A stretch of DNA of 64,000 nt from Shewanella kaireitica (GTDB taxonomy: Bacteria > Pseudomonadota > Gammaproteobacteria > Enterobacterales > Shewanellaceae): contig NZ_JAKIKQ010000017.1 of assembly GCF_023284045.1 (NCBI RefSeq), positions 1 through 64,000 on the forward strand, in the 5' to 3' direction. Of the stretch, positions 43,904 through 52,910 are shown piece by piece. The translations under genes were made by a program, and so were the position numbers. The first letter of the stretch is position 1; the number at the start of each line of letters is the position of its first letter. The notes beneath the pieces were generated by a model. That model did not search any database, had not been told where the DNA came from, and saw only the letters and a list, made by a program, of their open reading frames with translations.

Positions 43904-46900
43904 ATGTTAAAAAATAAGCTCACCCCCCTATATGCAGCCATTGCGCTAAGTTTCAGCATGCCCGCCTTAGCCGAAGAAGATAAGAAATCTTGGCAGGTGA
44001 ATGCACCCGCAAATGCGCCACTACAACAAGTTAAAATTGATGTCACAGAAGGCACATGGATGAATGTCAGTGTTAGCCCTAACGGCAAACACATAGTGTT
44101 CGACTTGCTTGGAGATATCTATCAGATCTCAACAGACGGTGGCGAAGCAACGCCACTTGCAAAAGGCATCGCATGGCAGATGCAGCCAGTATATAGCCCA
44201 GATGGAAAATACATTGCTTTTACTTCAGATGAAGATGGCGGCGATAACATTTGGATCATGGAGGCTGATGGCAGCAATCCGCGGCCTGTGACCACAGAAA
44301 CTTTTCGCTTACTTAACAGCCCAGCATGGAGCCCAGACGGACAATATCTTGTGGCTCGCAAGCATTATACCGGTAGCCGCAGTTTAGGTGCTGGTGAGGT
44401 TTGGATGTACCACGTTGCTGGCGGTGAAGGGGTAAAGTTAACCGAACGACCAAATGAACAGAAAGACTTAGGTGAACCAGCCTACTCGCCAGATGGCCGT
44501 TATATCTACTTCAGTCAAGATGCCACACCAGGTAAAACATTTCACTACTCTAAAGATTCAGTAAAAGGTATCTACAAGATCAAGCGTTACGATACCGAAA
44601 CTGGTGATATTGAAGTACTGATCCAAGGTACGGGCGGCGCAATTAGACCAACACCGAGCCCTGATGGAGAAAAACTTGCTTATATTAAGCGGGATGGCTT
44701 CCAGTCTTCGCTTTACCTATTAGATCTTAAGTCAGGTAAAACAGAAAAACTTTACGGTGAGCTTGACCGCGACATGCAGGAAACGTGGGCAATTCATGGT
44801 GTCTATCCAACCATGAGCTGGACAGCTGATAACGATGAAATCGTATTCTGGGCCAACGGTAAGATTAACAAGCTAGATGTAGAGTCAAAATCAGTTGCAC
44901 AGATCCCTTTCAGTGTTAAAACAGAACGAGCGGTTCAGCCCGCTGTTCGCTTCCAACAAGATCTCGACAAAGATGTGTTTGATGTCAAGATGCTGCGTAT
45001 GGCTCAGGTTTCACCTGATGGTAAAAAAGTAGCGTTCGAAGCACTGGGCAAGATCTGGGTCAAGAGCTTACCTGATGGAAAAATGTCTCGACTAACTAAA
45101 CTTGATAGTGAGCTTAGAGAACTATTTCCACAATGGTCTCGCGACGGCAAGAAGATAGTATTCACCACTTGGGATGACCAACAGCAAGGCACAGTGAGTC
45201 TTGCTACAGTTCGTAATAAGCGAGTCAAGGTTCTGACTAAAGAGCCGGGCAAATACGTTGAGCCCACCTTCTCTCCTGATGGCGAAACCATTGTTTATCG
45301 TAAAGCTAAAGGTGGCTACATTACCCCACGTACTTGGTCACAAGAAACAGGGTTATACCAGGTAGATATCGACGGCGATAACAATGTTAAGATCACTGCC
45401 TCCGGTTACCAACCGCAGTTTGGCGCTGACAATGAACGTGTTTACTTTATGGAAAGTGGTGAAACGCCGCAACTATCTTCTATAGGTTTAAATGGTTTTG
45501 AAAAGCGTGTGCACTACACCAGTAAACATGCAACAGAGTTTAGAGTATCACCTGACGGCAAGCAGTTGGCCTTCGCTGAGCGCTTTAAGGTCTTCGTGAC
45601 TCCTTTCGCTAAGCATGGTGAAACAGTTCAGATTGGCCCAAAAGCGAATAACTTACCGGTTACCCAACTGAGTGTTCGTGCAGGTGAAAGTATCAGTTGG
45701 AACAATGACAACAACCAGCTTTATTGGACGCTCGGCCCAGAGCTATATCAAGTGAAAGTAGATACTCAATATGGCGAACAAGCTGAAGATGAAAAAGTAA
45801 AACCAACAATTACTGATCTAGGTTTTACTAAAAAAGCCGATGTTCCACGTGGAACAATTGCTTTTGTTGGTGGAAAAATCATTACAATGGAGAATGATCA
45901 GATCATCGACAATGGTACGGTTATCGTAAAGGATAATCATATTGTGAGCGTTGGTTCATCCTCTGTAATCGATATTCCAAGCGATGCTAAAGTTATCGAC
46001 ATAACAGGCAAAACTCTGATGCCGGGCTTATTCGATGCACACGCCCATGGCGCTCAAGGTGAGAATGAGATTATCCCTCAGCAAAACTGGGAGCTGTACT
46101 CTAATCTATCTTTGGGTGTCACAGCGATACATGATCCATCAAATGATACCACTGAGATTTTCGCCGCTTCTGAGCAGCAAAAAGCAGGTAACATTGCCGG
46201 CCCACGTATATTCTCTACTGGTACAATTTTATACGGTGCAAATGCTCCGGGTTATACCTCGCATATCGACTCACTAGATGATGCCAAATTCCACTTGGAA
46301 CGTCTGAAGAAAGTTGGGGCATTTAGTGTTAAAAGTTACAACCAACCACGACGCAACCAGCGTCAACAAGTAATCGCTGCTGCGCGAGAGCTAGAGATGA
46401 TGGTTGTTCCTGAAGGTGGTAGCTTACTACAACACAACCTCACCATGATTGCTGATGGCCATACAGGTATAGAACACTCATTGCCAGCTGCTAATATTTA
46501 TAGCGACATAAAGCAGTTCTGGGGCCAAACAGAAGTTGGTTACACACCAACTCTTGTTGTAGCTTACGGTGGTATTTCTGGTGAAAACTACTGGTACGAC
46601 AAAACTGATGTTTGGGCTCACCCACGTCTATCTATGTATGTGCCATCAGATATTCTTGATGCTCGTTCAATGCGTCGCCCTACTGCACCAGATGAACATT
46701 ACAACCATTTCAATGTAGCTCGAGTCGCCAATGAGCTTAACGAAATTGGCATCAAGCCAAATATCGGTGCACATGGTCAACGTGAAGGTCTAGCAGCACA
46801 CTGGGAAATGTGGATGTTTGCTCAAGGTGGCATGAGTAATCTTGAAGTACTTAAAACAGCAACCATTAACCCAGCGAAACACTTTGCGATGGATCACCAA

Positions 46901-47098
46901 ATTGGTTCAATCAAACAAGGTAAGCTGGCAGACTTAATTGTGATTGACGGGAATCCACTTGAAGATATTCGAGTAACGGATCGGGTTACTTACACCATGG
47001 TAAACGGTAAACTTTATAATGCCGAAACAATGGACCAGTTAAATGGTGGCAACAAAAATCGCGGAAAAGAGAGAAAACCATTCTTTTTTGAAAAATAG
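43904..47098 (+). CDS. Periplasmic TolB-like beta-propeller / amidohydrolase fusion protein
   Basis: The 1064-residue precursor has a signal peptide ending SMPALA. The first 630 residues contain repeated PD40-type blades (VSPNGKHIVFDLLG, YSPDGKYIAFTSDEDG, WSPDGQYLVARK and others), which form TolB-like propellers. From about 650 a metal-dependent amidohydrolase follows, with the metal-site start GLFDAHAHG (His713, His715), later HTGIEHS and PNIGAHGQREG, and a terminal GKLADLIVIDGNPLEDI. Such fusions are found in Shewanella and relatives; the substrate is unknown, perhaps a cyclic peptide or imide. An exact parS lies in its linker. AGGA precedes the ATG. Confidence 0.88.
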   Translation: MLKNKLTPLYAAIALSFSMPALAEEDKKSWQVNAPANAPLQQVKIDVTEGTWMNVSVSPNGKHIVFDLLGDIYQISTDGGEATPLAKGIAWQMQPVYSPDGKYIAFTSDEDGGDNIWIMEADGSNPRPVTTETFRLLNSPAWSPDGQYLVARKHYTGSRSLGAGEVWMYHVAGGEGVKLTERPNEQKDLGEPAYSPDGRYIYFSQDATPGKTFHYSKDSVKGIYKIKRYDTETGDIEVLIQGTGGAIRPTPSPDGEKLAYIKRDGFQSSLYLLDLKSGKTEKLYGELDRDMQETWAIHGVYPTMSWTADNDEIVFWANGKINKLDVESKSVAQIPFSVKTERAVQPAVRFQQDLDKDVFDVKMLRMAQVSPDGKKVAFEALGKIWVKSLPDGKMSRLTKLDSELRELFPQWSRDGKKIVFTTWDDQQQGTVSLATVRNKRVKVLTKEPGKYVEPTFSPDGETIVYRKAKGGYITPRTWSQETGLYQVDIDGDNNVKITASGYQPQFGADNERVYFMESGETPQLSSIGLNGFEKRVHYTSKHATEFRVSPDGKQLAFAERFKVFVTPFAKHGETVQIGPKANNLPVTQLSVRAGESISWNNDNNQLYWTLGPELYQVKVDTQYGEQAEDEKVKPTITDLGFTKKADVPRGTIAFVGGKIITMENDQIIDNGTVIVKDNHIVSVGSSSVIDIPSDAKVIDITGKTLMPGLFDAHAHGAQGENEIIPQQNWELYSNLSLGVTAIHDPSNDTTEIFAASEQQKAGNIAGPRIFSTGTILYGANAPGYTSHIDSLDDAKFHLERLKKVGAFSVKSYNQPRRNQRQQVIAAARELEMMVVPEGGSLLQHNLTMIADGHTGIEHSLPAANIYSDIKQFWGQTEVGYTPTLVVAYGGISGENYWYDKTDVWAHPRLSMYVPSDILDARSMRRPTAPDEHYNHFNVARVANELNEIGIKPNIGAHGQREGLAAHWEMWMFAQGGMSNLEVLKTATINPAKHFAMDHQIGSIKQGKLADLIVIDGNPLEDIRVTDRVTYTMVNGKLYNAETMDQLNGGNKNRGKERKPFFFEK
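45841..45856. other. parS centromere site (perfect), inside a gene
   Basis: TGTTCCACGTGGAACA lies within the propeller-amidohydrolase gene, reading as the codons for V-P-R-G-T at about residues 646-651. That is the linker between the two domains, where such a sequence is tolerated. Confidence 0.92.
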
Positions 47099-47202
47099 AA
47101 TTAATTTATAAATTTAAATTCTGAGTAACTTAACTCCGGTTTAAATATTTCAGGAAAATTAATTTTTGTTCTAAAAATGAGAATAAAGTTGCTCTCTAGC
47201 AA

Positions 47203-47232
47203 AAAAGGATGTTCCACGTGGAACATCCTTTT
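47203..47232. other. parS site inside a 30-bp perfect palindrome
   Basis: The exact parS (47210-47225) is extended on both sides by AAAAGGA and TCCTTTT to a perfect 30-bp palindrome. The A and T runs on the flanks make it look like a bidirectional intrinsic terminator. It may serve both as parS and as the terminator for the propeller-amidohydrolase gene. Confidence 0.9.
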
Positions 47233-47323
47233 ATTTTTAGTATGTACTTTTATAAAAAGAGTTATTGCTCTATGGTATAAAAAAGGAACGGAGTTCTTAG
47301 TTAAATTTAAGGGAATATCATTA

Positions 47324-47995
47324 ATGAGAATAATCAACGTCATCGCCTTGCTATGCGTAAGCGTATCTTTAACCATTCTGCTGACAAGCTACATTCTAAA
47401 TAAACCAAGTGTGACTTCTGAGCTTCGACCTGCAACATCTGTCAACAAAGGAAACACAAGCCCTGAAAAAACTAGAGAGAGCGTCTTCTCCAACAATAAA
47501 GAACACGATAAAGCTGACGAGCAATTCACCCACTCTGTGACCGAAAACCTAGACACCGAAGATGAGCCAAATAAATACTCTCATCTTACAGATCATCAAT
47601 CCATCGATGCATTCTTTTTCAATGTTCAAGGAGAACTCAAGGCTGGAGCAGTAAAAACGGTACTGACTACCGATATCAAAGATTTCATTGAACACATTTC
47701 CGAATTACCACTCGATAATGAACAAGCAAGTAGAAGACAAGGCCTACTTAATCAACAACTATTGGCCTTAAAAGACAGCAATATTTATGACCAACGCATA
47801 GCTTGCGCCGGAAATGCTTGCATACTCTCTTTGATAACCGATGAGCTCACAGCTGAAGGCAAAGCTCACTTAGCAGAGTTTGATTCCAATATCAGCTTTA
47901 TCAGTGCCAATACAAATGATGCTGGAGAATTAGAATTTAATGCTATCTATTTATACGATGAAGACCCATCGCATTTAGTCATTGCATCACCTTAG
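47324..47995 (+). CDS. Membrane-anchored hypothetical protein
   Basis: From the ATG at 47324 the protein has 223 residues. It has one N-terminal transmembrane helix (INVIALLCVSVSLTILLTSYIL) and an exported, acidic, low-complexity stretch to about residue 85. A small globular domain follows, ending VIASP. Two cysteines (CAGNAC) could form a disulfide. I do not recognise a family. The longer in-frame start at 47177 would translate through the parS palindrome and is rejected. Confidence 0.65.
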   Translation: MRIINVIALLCVSVSLTILLTSYILNKPSVTSELRPATSVNKGNTSPEKTRESVFSNNKEHDKADEQFTHSVTENLDTEDEPNKYSHLTDHQSIDAFFFNVQGELKAGAVKTVLTTDIKDFIEHISELPLDNEQASRRQGLLNQQLLALKDSNIYDQRIACAGNACILSLITDELTAEGKAHLAEFDSNISFISANTNDAGELEFNAIYLYDEDPSHLVIASP

Positions 47996-47998
47996 TCA

Positions 47999-48562
47999 TC
48001 AGCATTTCTTATAACAAAAGCAATCCGTGGTGTGGTCATTGACCATGCCAACAGCTTGCATAAAAGCGTAGCATATTGTCGGTCCGACAAAGTTAAAACC
48101 TAGCTTTTTAAGTGCTTTCGACATCGCTTCAGATTCTGGTGTTTGGGCTGGCACTTCTTTCATCGACCGTGGATTATTCACTTTAGGCTTGCCACCAACA
48201 AAATCCCATAAAAACGCTGAAAAATCATTACCCTGCTCTACAAATGCTAGATAAGCTTTTGCATTTCTAATAATTGAATTTACCTTTAAGCGGTTACGAA
48301 CAATACCGGGATTAAGCAGTAACTCCTCAACCTTATCGGCGTCGAACAGGGCGATAATTTCCGGGTTAAAATTGGCAAATGCAGCCTCATAGTTTTGCTG
48401 TTTTTTCAGGATCGTAATCCAAGACAAACCAGCTTGCTGACCATCGAGACAGAGCTTTTCAAATAGCTCCCGACTATCAAATACCGGCCTACCCCATACT
48501 TGGTCATGGTACTCCTCATAGATAGGATCATTACCCACCCAAGCACAACGTATTACTTCCAT
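47999..48562 (-). CDS. tag: DNA-3-methyladenine glycosylase I
   Basis: Tag excises 3-methyladenine from DNA. The 187-residue protein fits the family: RCAWVGNDPIYEEYHDQVWGRP at the N-terminus, LFEKLCLDGQQAGLSWITILKK, GIVRNRLKVNSIIRNAKAY and a C-terminal GMVNDHTTDCFCY. The first Cys, the His in EYHDQ and the C-terminal His/Cys are the zinc ligands of the family. It is convergent with the hypothetical gene and divergent from glyQ. Confidence 0.95.
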   Translation of the reverse strand: MEVIRCAWVGNDPIYEEYHDQVWGRPVFDSRELFEKLCLDGQQAGLSWITILKKQQNYEAAFANFNPEIIALFDADKVEELLLNPGIVRNRLKVNSIIRNAKAYLAFVEQGNDFSAFLWDFVGGKPKVNNPRSMKEVPAQTPESEAMSKALKKLGFNFVGPTICYAFMQAVGMVNDHTTDCFCYKKC

Positions 48563-48679
48563 AGTACAAATCCCATAATTTTAACCAACCAGATAAAAAA
48601 TAACCTACATAAGCGCTATTCTACAAGGTATAATCGAAACCATTTTCTATTTAGGCTTCCAGGCAGTAGACAAGCGGAT

Positions 48680-49585
48680 ATGACGACCAAACACGACGTA
48701 AAAACATTCCAGGGTTTTATTATGACCCTACAGGAATACTGGGCGCAGCAAGGTTGCGCAATTGTTCAACCATTAGATATGGAAGTAGGTGCTGGCACAT
48801 TCCACCCTATGACTTTCCTAAGAGCGCTAGGCCCAGAGCCGATGAGTTGTGCCTATGTACAACCAAGTCGTCGTCCTACCGATGGCCGCTACGGTGACAA
48901 CCCAAACCGTCTACAGCACTTTTATCAGTACCAAGTCGTACTAAAACCTTCACCAGATAATATCCAGGAGCTATATCTTGGATCGTTAGAAGCAGCAGGC
49001 ATCGACATGAACATCCATGATGTTCGCTTTGTTGAAGACAACTGGGAATCACCCACTTTAGGTGCGTGGGGACTTGGTTGGGAAGTGTGGCTGAACGGTA
49101 TGGAAGTTTCTCAATTTACCTACTTCCAGCAAGTTGGTGGACTAGAGTGTAAGCCCGTTACAGGTGAGATCACATACGGCCTAGAGCGTCTTGCTATGTA
49201 TATCCAAGAAGTGGATAACGTTTATGATTTAGTCTGGACTGACGGCCCGATGGGCAAAGTCATGTATGGCGATATCTTCCATCAAAATGAAGTTGAGCAA
49301 TCAGCTTATAACTTTGAACACGCCAATGTTGAAGTCTTATTTAGAGCATTCGATGACTGCGAAGTTGCTTGCCAACACCTGCTTTCATTAGAGAAGCCGC
49401 TCGCCCTACCTGCTTATGAGCAGGTAATGAAAGCCTCTCACGCATTCAACCTGCTAGATGCCCGCCATGCAATCTCTGTGACTGAGCGCCAGCGTTACAT
49501 TTTACGCGTTCGCACCATGGCCAAAGGTGTTGCTGAAGCTTACTATCAATCTCGTGAAGCACTTGGCTTCCCTATCGGTAAGTAG
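48680..49585 (+). CDS. glyQ: Glycyl-tRNA synthetase alpha subunit
   Basis: GlyQ is the catalytic subunit of the alpha2beta2 GlyRS. From the ATG at 48680 it has 301 residues, and the conserved N-terminus (KTFQGFIMTLQEYWAQQGC) starts there. The upstream in-frame extension from 48500 is not conserved. Typical motifs are MEVGAGTFHPMTFLRALGPEP, YVQPSRRPTDGRYG and GLERLAMYIQ. Confidence 0.97.
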   Translation: MTTKHDVKTFQGFIMTLQEYWAQQGCAIVQPLDMEVGAGTFHPMTFLRALGPEPMSCAYVQPSRRPTDGRYGDNPNRLQHFYQYQVVLKPSPDNIQELYLGSLEAAGIDMNIHDVRFVEDNWESPTLGAWGLGWEVWLNGMEVSQFTYFQQVGGLECKPVTGEITYGLERLAMYIQEVDNVYDLVWTDGPMGKVMYGDIFHQNEVEQSAYNFEHANVEVLFRAFDDCEVACQHLLSLEKPLALPAYEQVMKASHAFNLLDARHAISVTERQRYILRVRTMAKGVAEAYYQSREALGFPIGK

Positions 49586-49596
49586 AGGATTAACTG

Positions 49597-51666
49597 ATGA
49601 ATTTTGAAAACTTACTGATTGAAGTCGGTACAGAAGAACTGCCACCAAAGTCACTGCGTAAATTGGCAGAGTCTTTTCTTAGTAACTTTACTGACGAGCT
49701 GAAAAAAGCTGAGCTGACTTTTGAGTCTGCGGTTTGGCATGCAGCGCCTCGCCGCCTAGCGATAAACATCAACCAACTTGCACTTGCTCAAGCAGACAAG
49801 GTAGTTGAAAAACGTGGCCCAGCTGTCGCACAAGCTTTTGATGCTGACGGTAACCCAACCAAAGCTGCCATGGGCTGGGCTCGTGGTAATGGTATTACTG
49901 TAGAACAAGCAGATCGCCTTAAGACTGATAAAGGTGAATGGTTACTGCATCAAGCAAAAGTGGTTGGTGTTGAAACTAAGAGCTTGATTGCTGCAATGGC
50001 GCAGCGCTCATTAGACAAATTACCTATTCCTAAGCCGATGCGTTGGGGTAGCAATACCACCCAGTTTATCCGCCCAGTACACACTGTTACTATGCTATTA
50101 GGCAGTGAAGTGGTTGAAGGAGAACTATTAGGTATTAAGTCTGATCGTATCATCCGCGGTCACCGCTTTATGGGTACGCCAAGCATAGAGCTTGATCATG
50201 CAGACAATTACCTCTCAGTACTAAAAGAGCAAGGTAAAGTCGATGCAGATTATGAAGCTCGTAAAGCACAGATAAAAGCTGATGCAGAGGCTGCAGCCGC
50301 TAAATTAGGTGGCGTAGCAGATCTAGAAGATGATTTGCTTGAAGAAGTGACTTCGCTTGTCGAATGGCCTGTTGTATTAACGGCGAGTTTTGAAGAAAAG
50401 TTCCTCGACGTACCTGCTGAAGCCTTGGTTTATACCATGAAAGGCGATCAAAAATACTTCCCAGTATTTGATGATGCAGGTCAACTATTGCCTAACTTCA
50501 TTTTTGTTACCAATATCGAATCGAAAGATCCGCAACAGATTATTTCAGGTAACGAAAAAGTGGTTCGCCCTCGCCTAGCTGATGCTGAGTTCTTCTTCGA
50601 AACAGATAAAAAGAACAGCCTTGAGTCACGCCTTAGTAGCTTAGAAACCGTTGTGTTCCAAAAGCAGCTTGGCACCATCAAGCAACGCGTTGAACGCATC
50701 TCTACATTGGCGGCATACATTGCCACCAGCATCGACGCTAATAGCGAAGAAGCTGCTCGTGCAGGTCTACTGTGTAAGTCAGACTTGATGACTAACATGG
50801 TGATGGAGTTTACCGACCTTCAAGGCACTATGGGCATGCATTATGCGCGTCTAAATGGTGAAACAGAAGCGGTAGCAGTTGCACTATCTGAGCAGTACAA
50901 GCCTAAATTCTCAGGCGATACAGTGCCTACTGCCCCCGTATCTATCTGTGTTGCACTGGCTGAAAAGCTCGACACGCTGGTGGGTATTTTTGGTATTGGC
51001 CAAGCGCCGAAAGGTGCTGCTGACCCATTCGCACTGCGTCGTGCTGCAATTGGTGTATTGCGTATCTGTTTAGAAAATAACTTACCACTTGATCTCGTCG
51101 ATTTGATTGCTAAAGCACAAGAGTTACATGGTGAAAACCTCACTAATGACAAAGCGCCTGAGCAAGTACTTGAGTTCTTTATGGGGCGTTTCCGAGCATG
51201 GTACCAAGACCAAGGAATTAGCGTTGATGTTATCCTTGCTGTATTGGCTCGCCGTCCTACCGCTCCAGCTGACTTTGAAAGCCGCATTAAAGCAGTGGCA
51301 CATTTCAGAACACTAGAACAAGCCTTAGCGCTCGCAGCAGCAAACAAGCGGGTATCAAACATCTTAGCGAAAGTTGAAGGCGAGCTGCCAGCAACTATCG
51401 ATGATGCCTTACTGGTTGAAGCAGCGGAAAAAGCACTTGCTGCTAAACTTGCAGAGCTACAGCCACAATTAGCACCGTTATTTGCAGCTGCTAACTACCA
51501 AGAAGCACTGGCACTACTCGCTAGCTTGCGTGAAAGCGTAGATACCTTCTTTGAAGATGTCATGGTAATGGCTGATGATGAAGCTCTTAAGAACAACCGC
51601 TTAGCGTTACTTTCTAGCCTACGCGATCAGTTCTTACATGCTGCAGATATTTCATTGCTACAGTAA
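49597..51666 (+). CDS. glyS: Glycyl-tRNA synthetase beta subunit
   Basis: GlyS binds tRNA-Gly and completes the GlyRS tetramer. The 689-residue length fits. It starts with LLIEVGTEELPPKSLRKL and contains KRGPAVAQAFDADG.PTKAA.GWARGNG, DPFALRRAAIGVLRI and a C-terminal anticodon-binding region (VMVMADDEALKNNRLALL). It follows glyQ by 11 bases. Confidence 0.97.
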   Translation: MNFENLLIEVGTEELPPKSLRKLAESFLSNFTDELKKAELTFESAVWHAAPRRLAININQLALAQADKVVEKRGPAVAQAFDADGNPTKAAMGWARGNGITVEQADRLKTDKGEWLLHQAKVVGVETKSLIAAMAQRSLDKLPIPKPMRWGSNTTQFIRPVHTVTMLLGSEVVEGELLGIKSDRIIRGHRFMGTPSIELDHADNYLSVLKEQGKVDADYEARKAQIKADAEAAAAKLGGVADLEDDLLEEVTSLVEWPVVLTASFEEKFLDVPAEALVYTMKGDQKYFPVFDDAGQLLPNFIFVTNIESKDPQQIISGNEKVVRPRLADAEFFFETDKKNSLESRLSSLETVVFQKQLGTIKQRVERISTLAAYIATSIDANSEEAARAGLLCKSDLMTNMVMEFTDLQGTMGMHYARLNGETEAVAVALSEQYKPKFSGDTVPTAPVSICVALAEKLDTLVGIFGIGQAPKGAADPFALRRAAIGVLRICLENNLPLDLVDLIAKAQELHGENLTNDKAPEQVLEFFMGRFRAWYQDQGISVDVILAVLARRPTAPADFESRIKAVAHFRTLEQALALAAANKRVSNILAKVEGELPATIDDALLVEAAEKALAAKLAELQPQLAPLFAAANYQEALALLASLRESVDTFFEDVMVMADDEALKNNRLALLSSLRDQFLHAADISLLQ

Positions 51667-51688
51667 ATCCAGCTAATATTAGCTCATT

Positions 51689-51716
51689 AAAAAGCCCCTA
51701 AGTTAGGGGCTTTTTT
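51689..51716. terminator. Bidirectional intrinsic terminator
   Basis: A5-GCCCCTA-AGT-TAGGGGC-T6 separates glyS from the convergent HDOD gene. Confidence 0.92.
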
Positions 51717-51744
51717 GTATCTTAAAACTGACTGCAATTTTTAA

Positions 51745-52785
51745 TCAGAACTGAATCAGCTTCTGGTGCAATTCATCAAAGCCCGTTCTATCAATACCAG
51801 TATCCATTAATAAACGATTAAGTTGTTGCTCCTGCAACTTCCCTGCTTCCAATAACATCGAACACTCACTGATTAAATTAGCCCGCCATACCGCTTCAGC
51901 AAGGCCACCAACAGGCTTAGAATCAACAATCGCTAACCGACTAAGCTCTGCCTTGAATATTGCAGGTAATTCCCAATATTGCACCAATAGGGCGCTTAGG
52001 CTTAATGATTTAGCCGTCATCACTTGCTTAAAGAGGCTAGAACAAGGCTGTTCGCCCGGTTCTGCTTGCTTAAACGCTTCTAACAACAATTTAAAGATCG
52101 CTATTTTACCAACGTCATGGATTAGCCCCAACATAAAGGCACTTTCGCTATCTTCTTCAAACAGCTCACTTGCCAAATAGGCAACTTGCATTGAATGACG
52201 CCAAATTTGCGAACCAAAGCGACGGAAATAGATAGGCTTAATTTCAATACAACCACGCAGTAAACTGGTCGTAACAAAACGCCTTATCTGCTCTCGCCCC
52301 AACTGCACTAATGCTTGCTGTAAACTGGTGATCTCTTTTTCGCTGCGTCTGAACAGCGGGCTGTTACATAGTTTTAGCACCTCAATACTTAGCAGAGGGT
52401 CTTTTTCTATCAAGACGAGTAAGGCTTTGGTATCGCTAGTCTCGTCCGCCAGCTGTTTATCCAATGCCGCCACTTGCGTTGGTAGTTTTAATACCCTATC
52501 TGCAATGGCTTTTGGCGCAGACAACGCAGCTTCTACTCGCCTAAATACATTTTTCTCCAACTCATTTGCCACACCGTTTTGCTGAATACTAGGAAACAAC
52601 AAGCTGTAGAAAAGAGAAGTAACATCTATAGCGGTAACTTGAGTAACCTCTGGCTGAATATTACTTGGCTGTAGTTTTAGCTGGGAGGGTTGATAAAGTT
52701 CTGTAGTCGTTGAAAAGCTTTTTGGCTTTTCGATTACGACTTTTTCTCTGATATTAAACAGTTTTTTGAATGCTTTCTTAAACAT
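51745..52785 (-). CDS. HDOD-domain protein
   Basis: The 346-residue cytoplasmic protein has a basic, disordered N-terminus. An HDOD domain spans about residues 100-300: LKLPTQVAALDKQLADETSD..LLVLIEKDPLLSIEVLKLCNSPLF, IWRHSMQVAYLASEL and LGLIHDVGKIAIF. HDOD proteins usually act in signalling (nucleotide second messengers, chemotaxis) and often lack activity; the role here is unknown. It lies downstream of the gyrB terminator. Confidence 0.82.
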   Translation of the reverse strand: MFKKAFKKLFNIREKVVIEKPKSFSTTTELYQPSQLKLQPSNIQPEVTQVTAIDVTSLFYSLLFPSIQQNGVANELEKNVFRRVEAALSAPKAIADRVLKLPTQVAALDKQLADETSDTKALLVLIEKDPLLSIEVLKLCNSPLFRRSEKEITSLQQALVQLGREQIRRFVTTSLLRGCIEIKPIYFRRFGSQIWRHSMQVAYLASELFEEDSESAFMLGLIHDVGKIAIFKLLLEAFKQAEPGEQPCSSLFKQVMTAKSLSLSALLVQYWELPAIFKAELSRLAIVDSKPVGGLAEAVWRANLISECSMLLEAGKLQEQQLNRLLMDTGIDRTGFDELHQKLIQF

Positions 52786-52846
52786 TTTACATGACCGGAC
52801 ATATCAGTTGCTTTAATTTTGCAAGCAGATATGAAATGCAATACAA

Positions 52847-52875
52847 CAAAAAATCGGCGCTAGATGCGCCGATTT
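52847..52875 (-). terminator. Intrinsic terminator after gyrB
   Basis: On the minus strand AAATCGGCGC-atcta-GCGCCGATTT is a ten-pair stem followed by a T tract, about 35 bases after the gyrB stop. Confidence 0.88.
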
Positions 52876-52910
52876 CACTATTTGCAATAGTAATGACTTT
52901 CGCAATAAAA

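Noticed and set aside
47101..47376. 91-codon minus-strand frame with the peptide MFHVEH
   Set aside because: The peptide is the translation of the parS palindrome and the frame has no other sign of coding.
48500..48679. 60-residue N-terminal extension of glyQ
   Set aside because: It overlaps the tag start region and is not conserved. GlyQ begins at MTTKHDVKTF.
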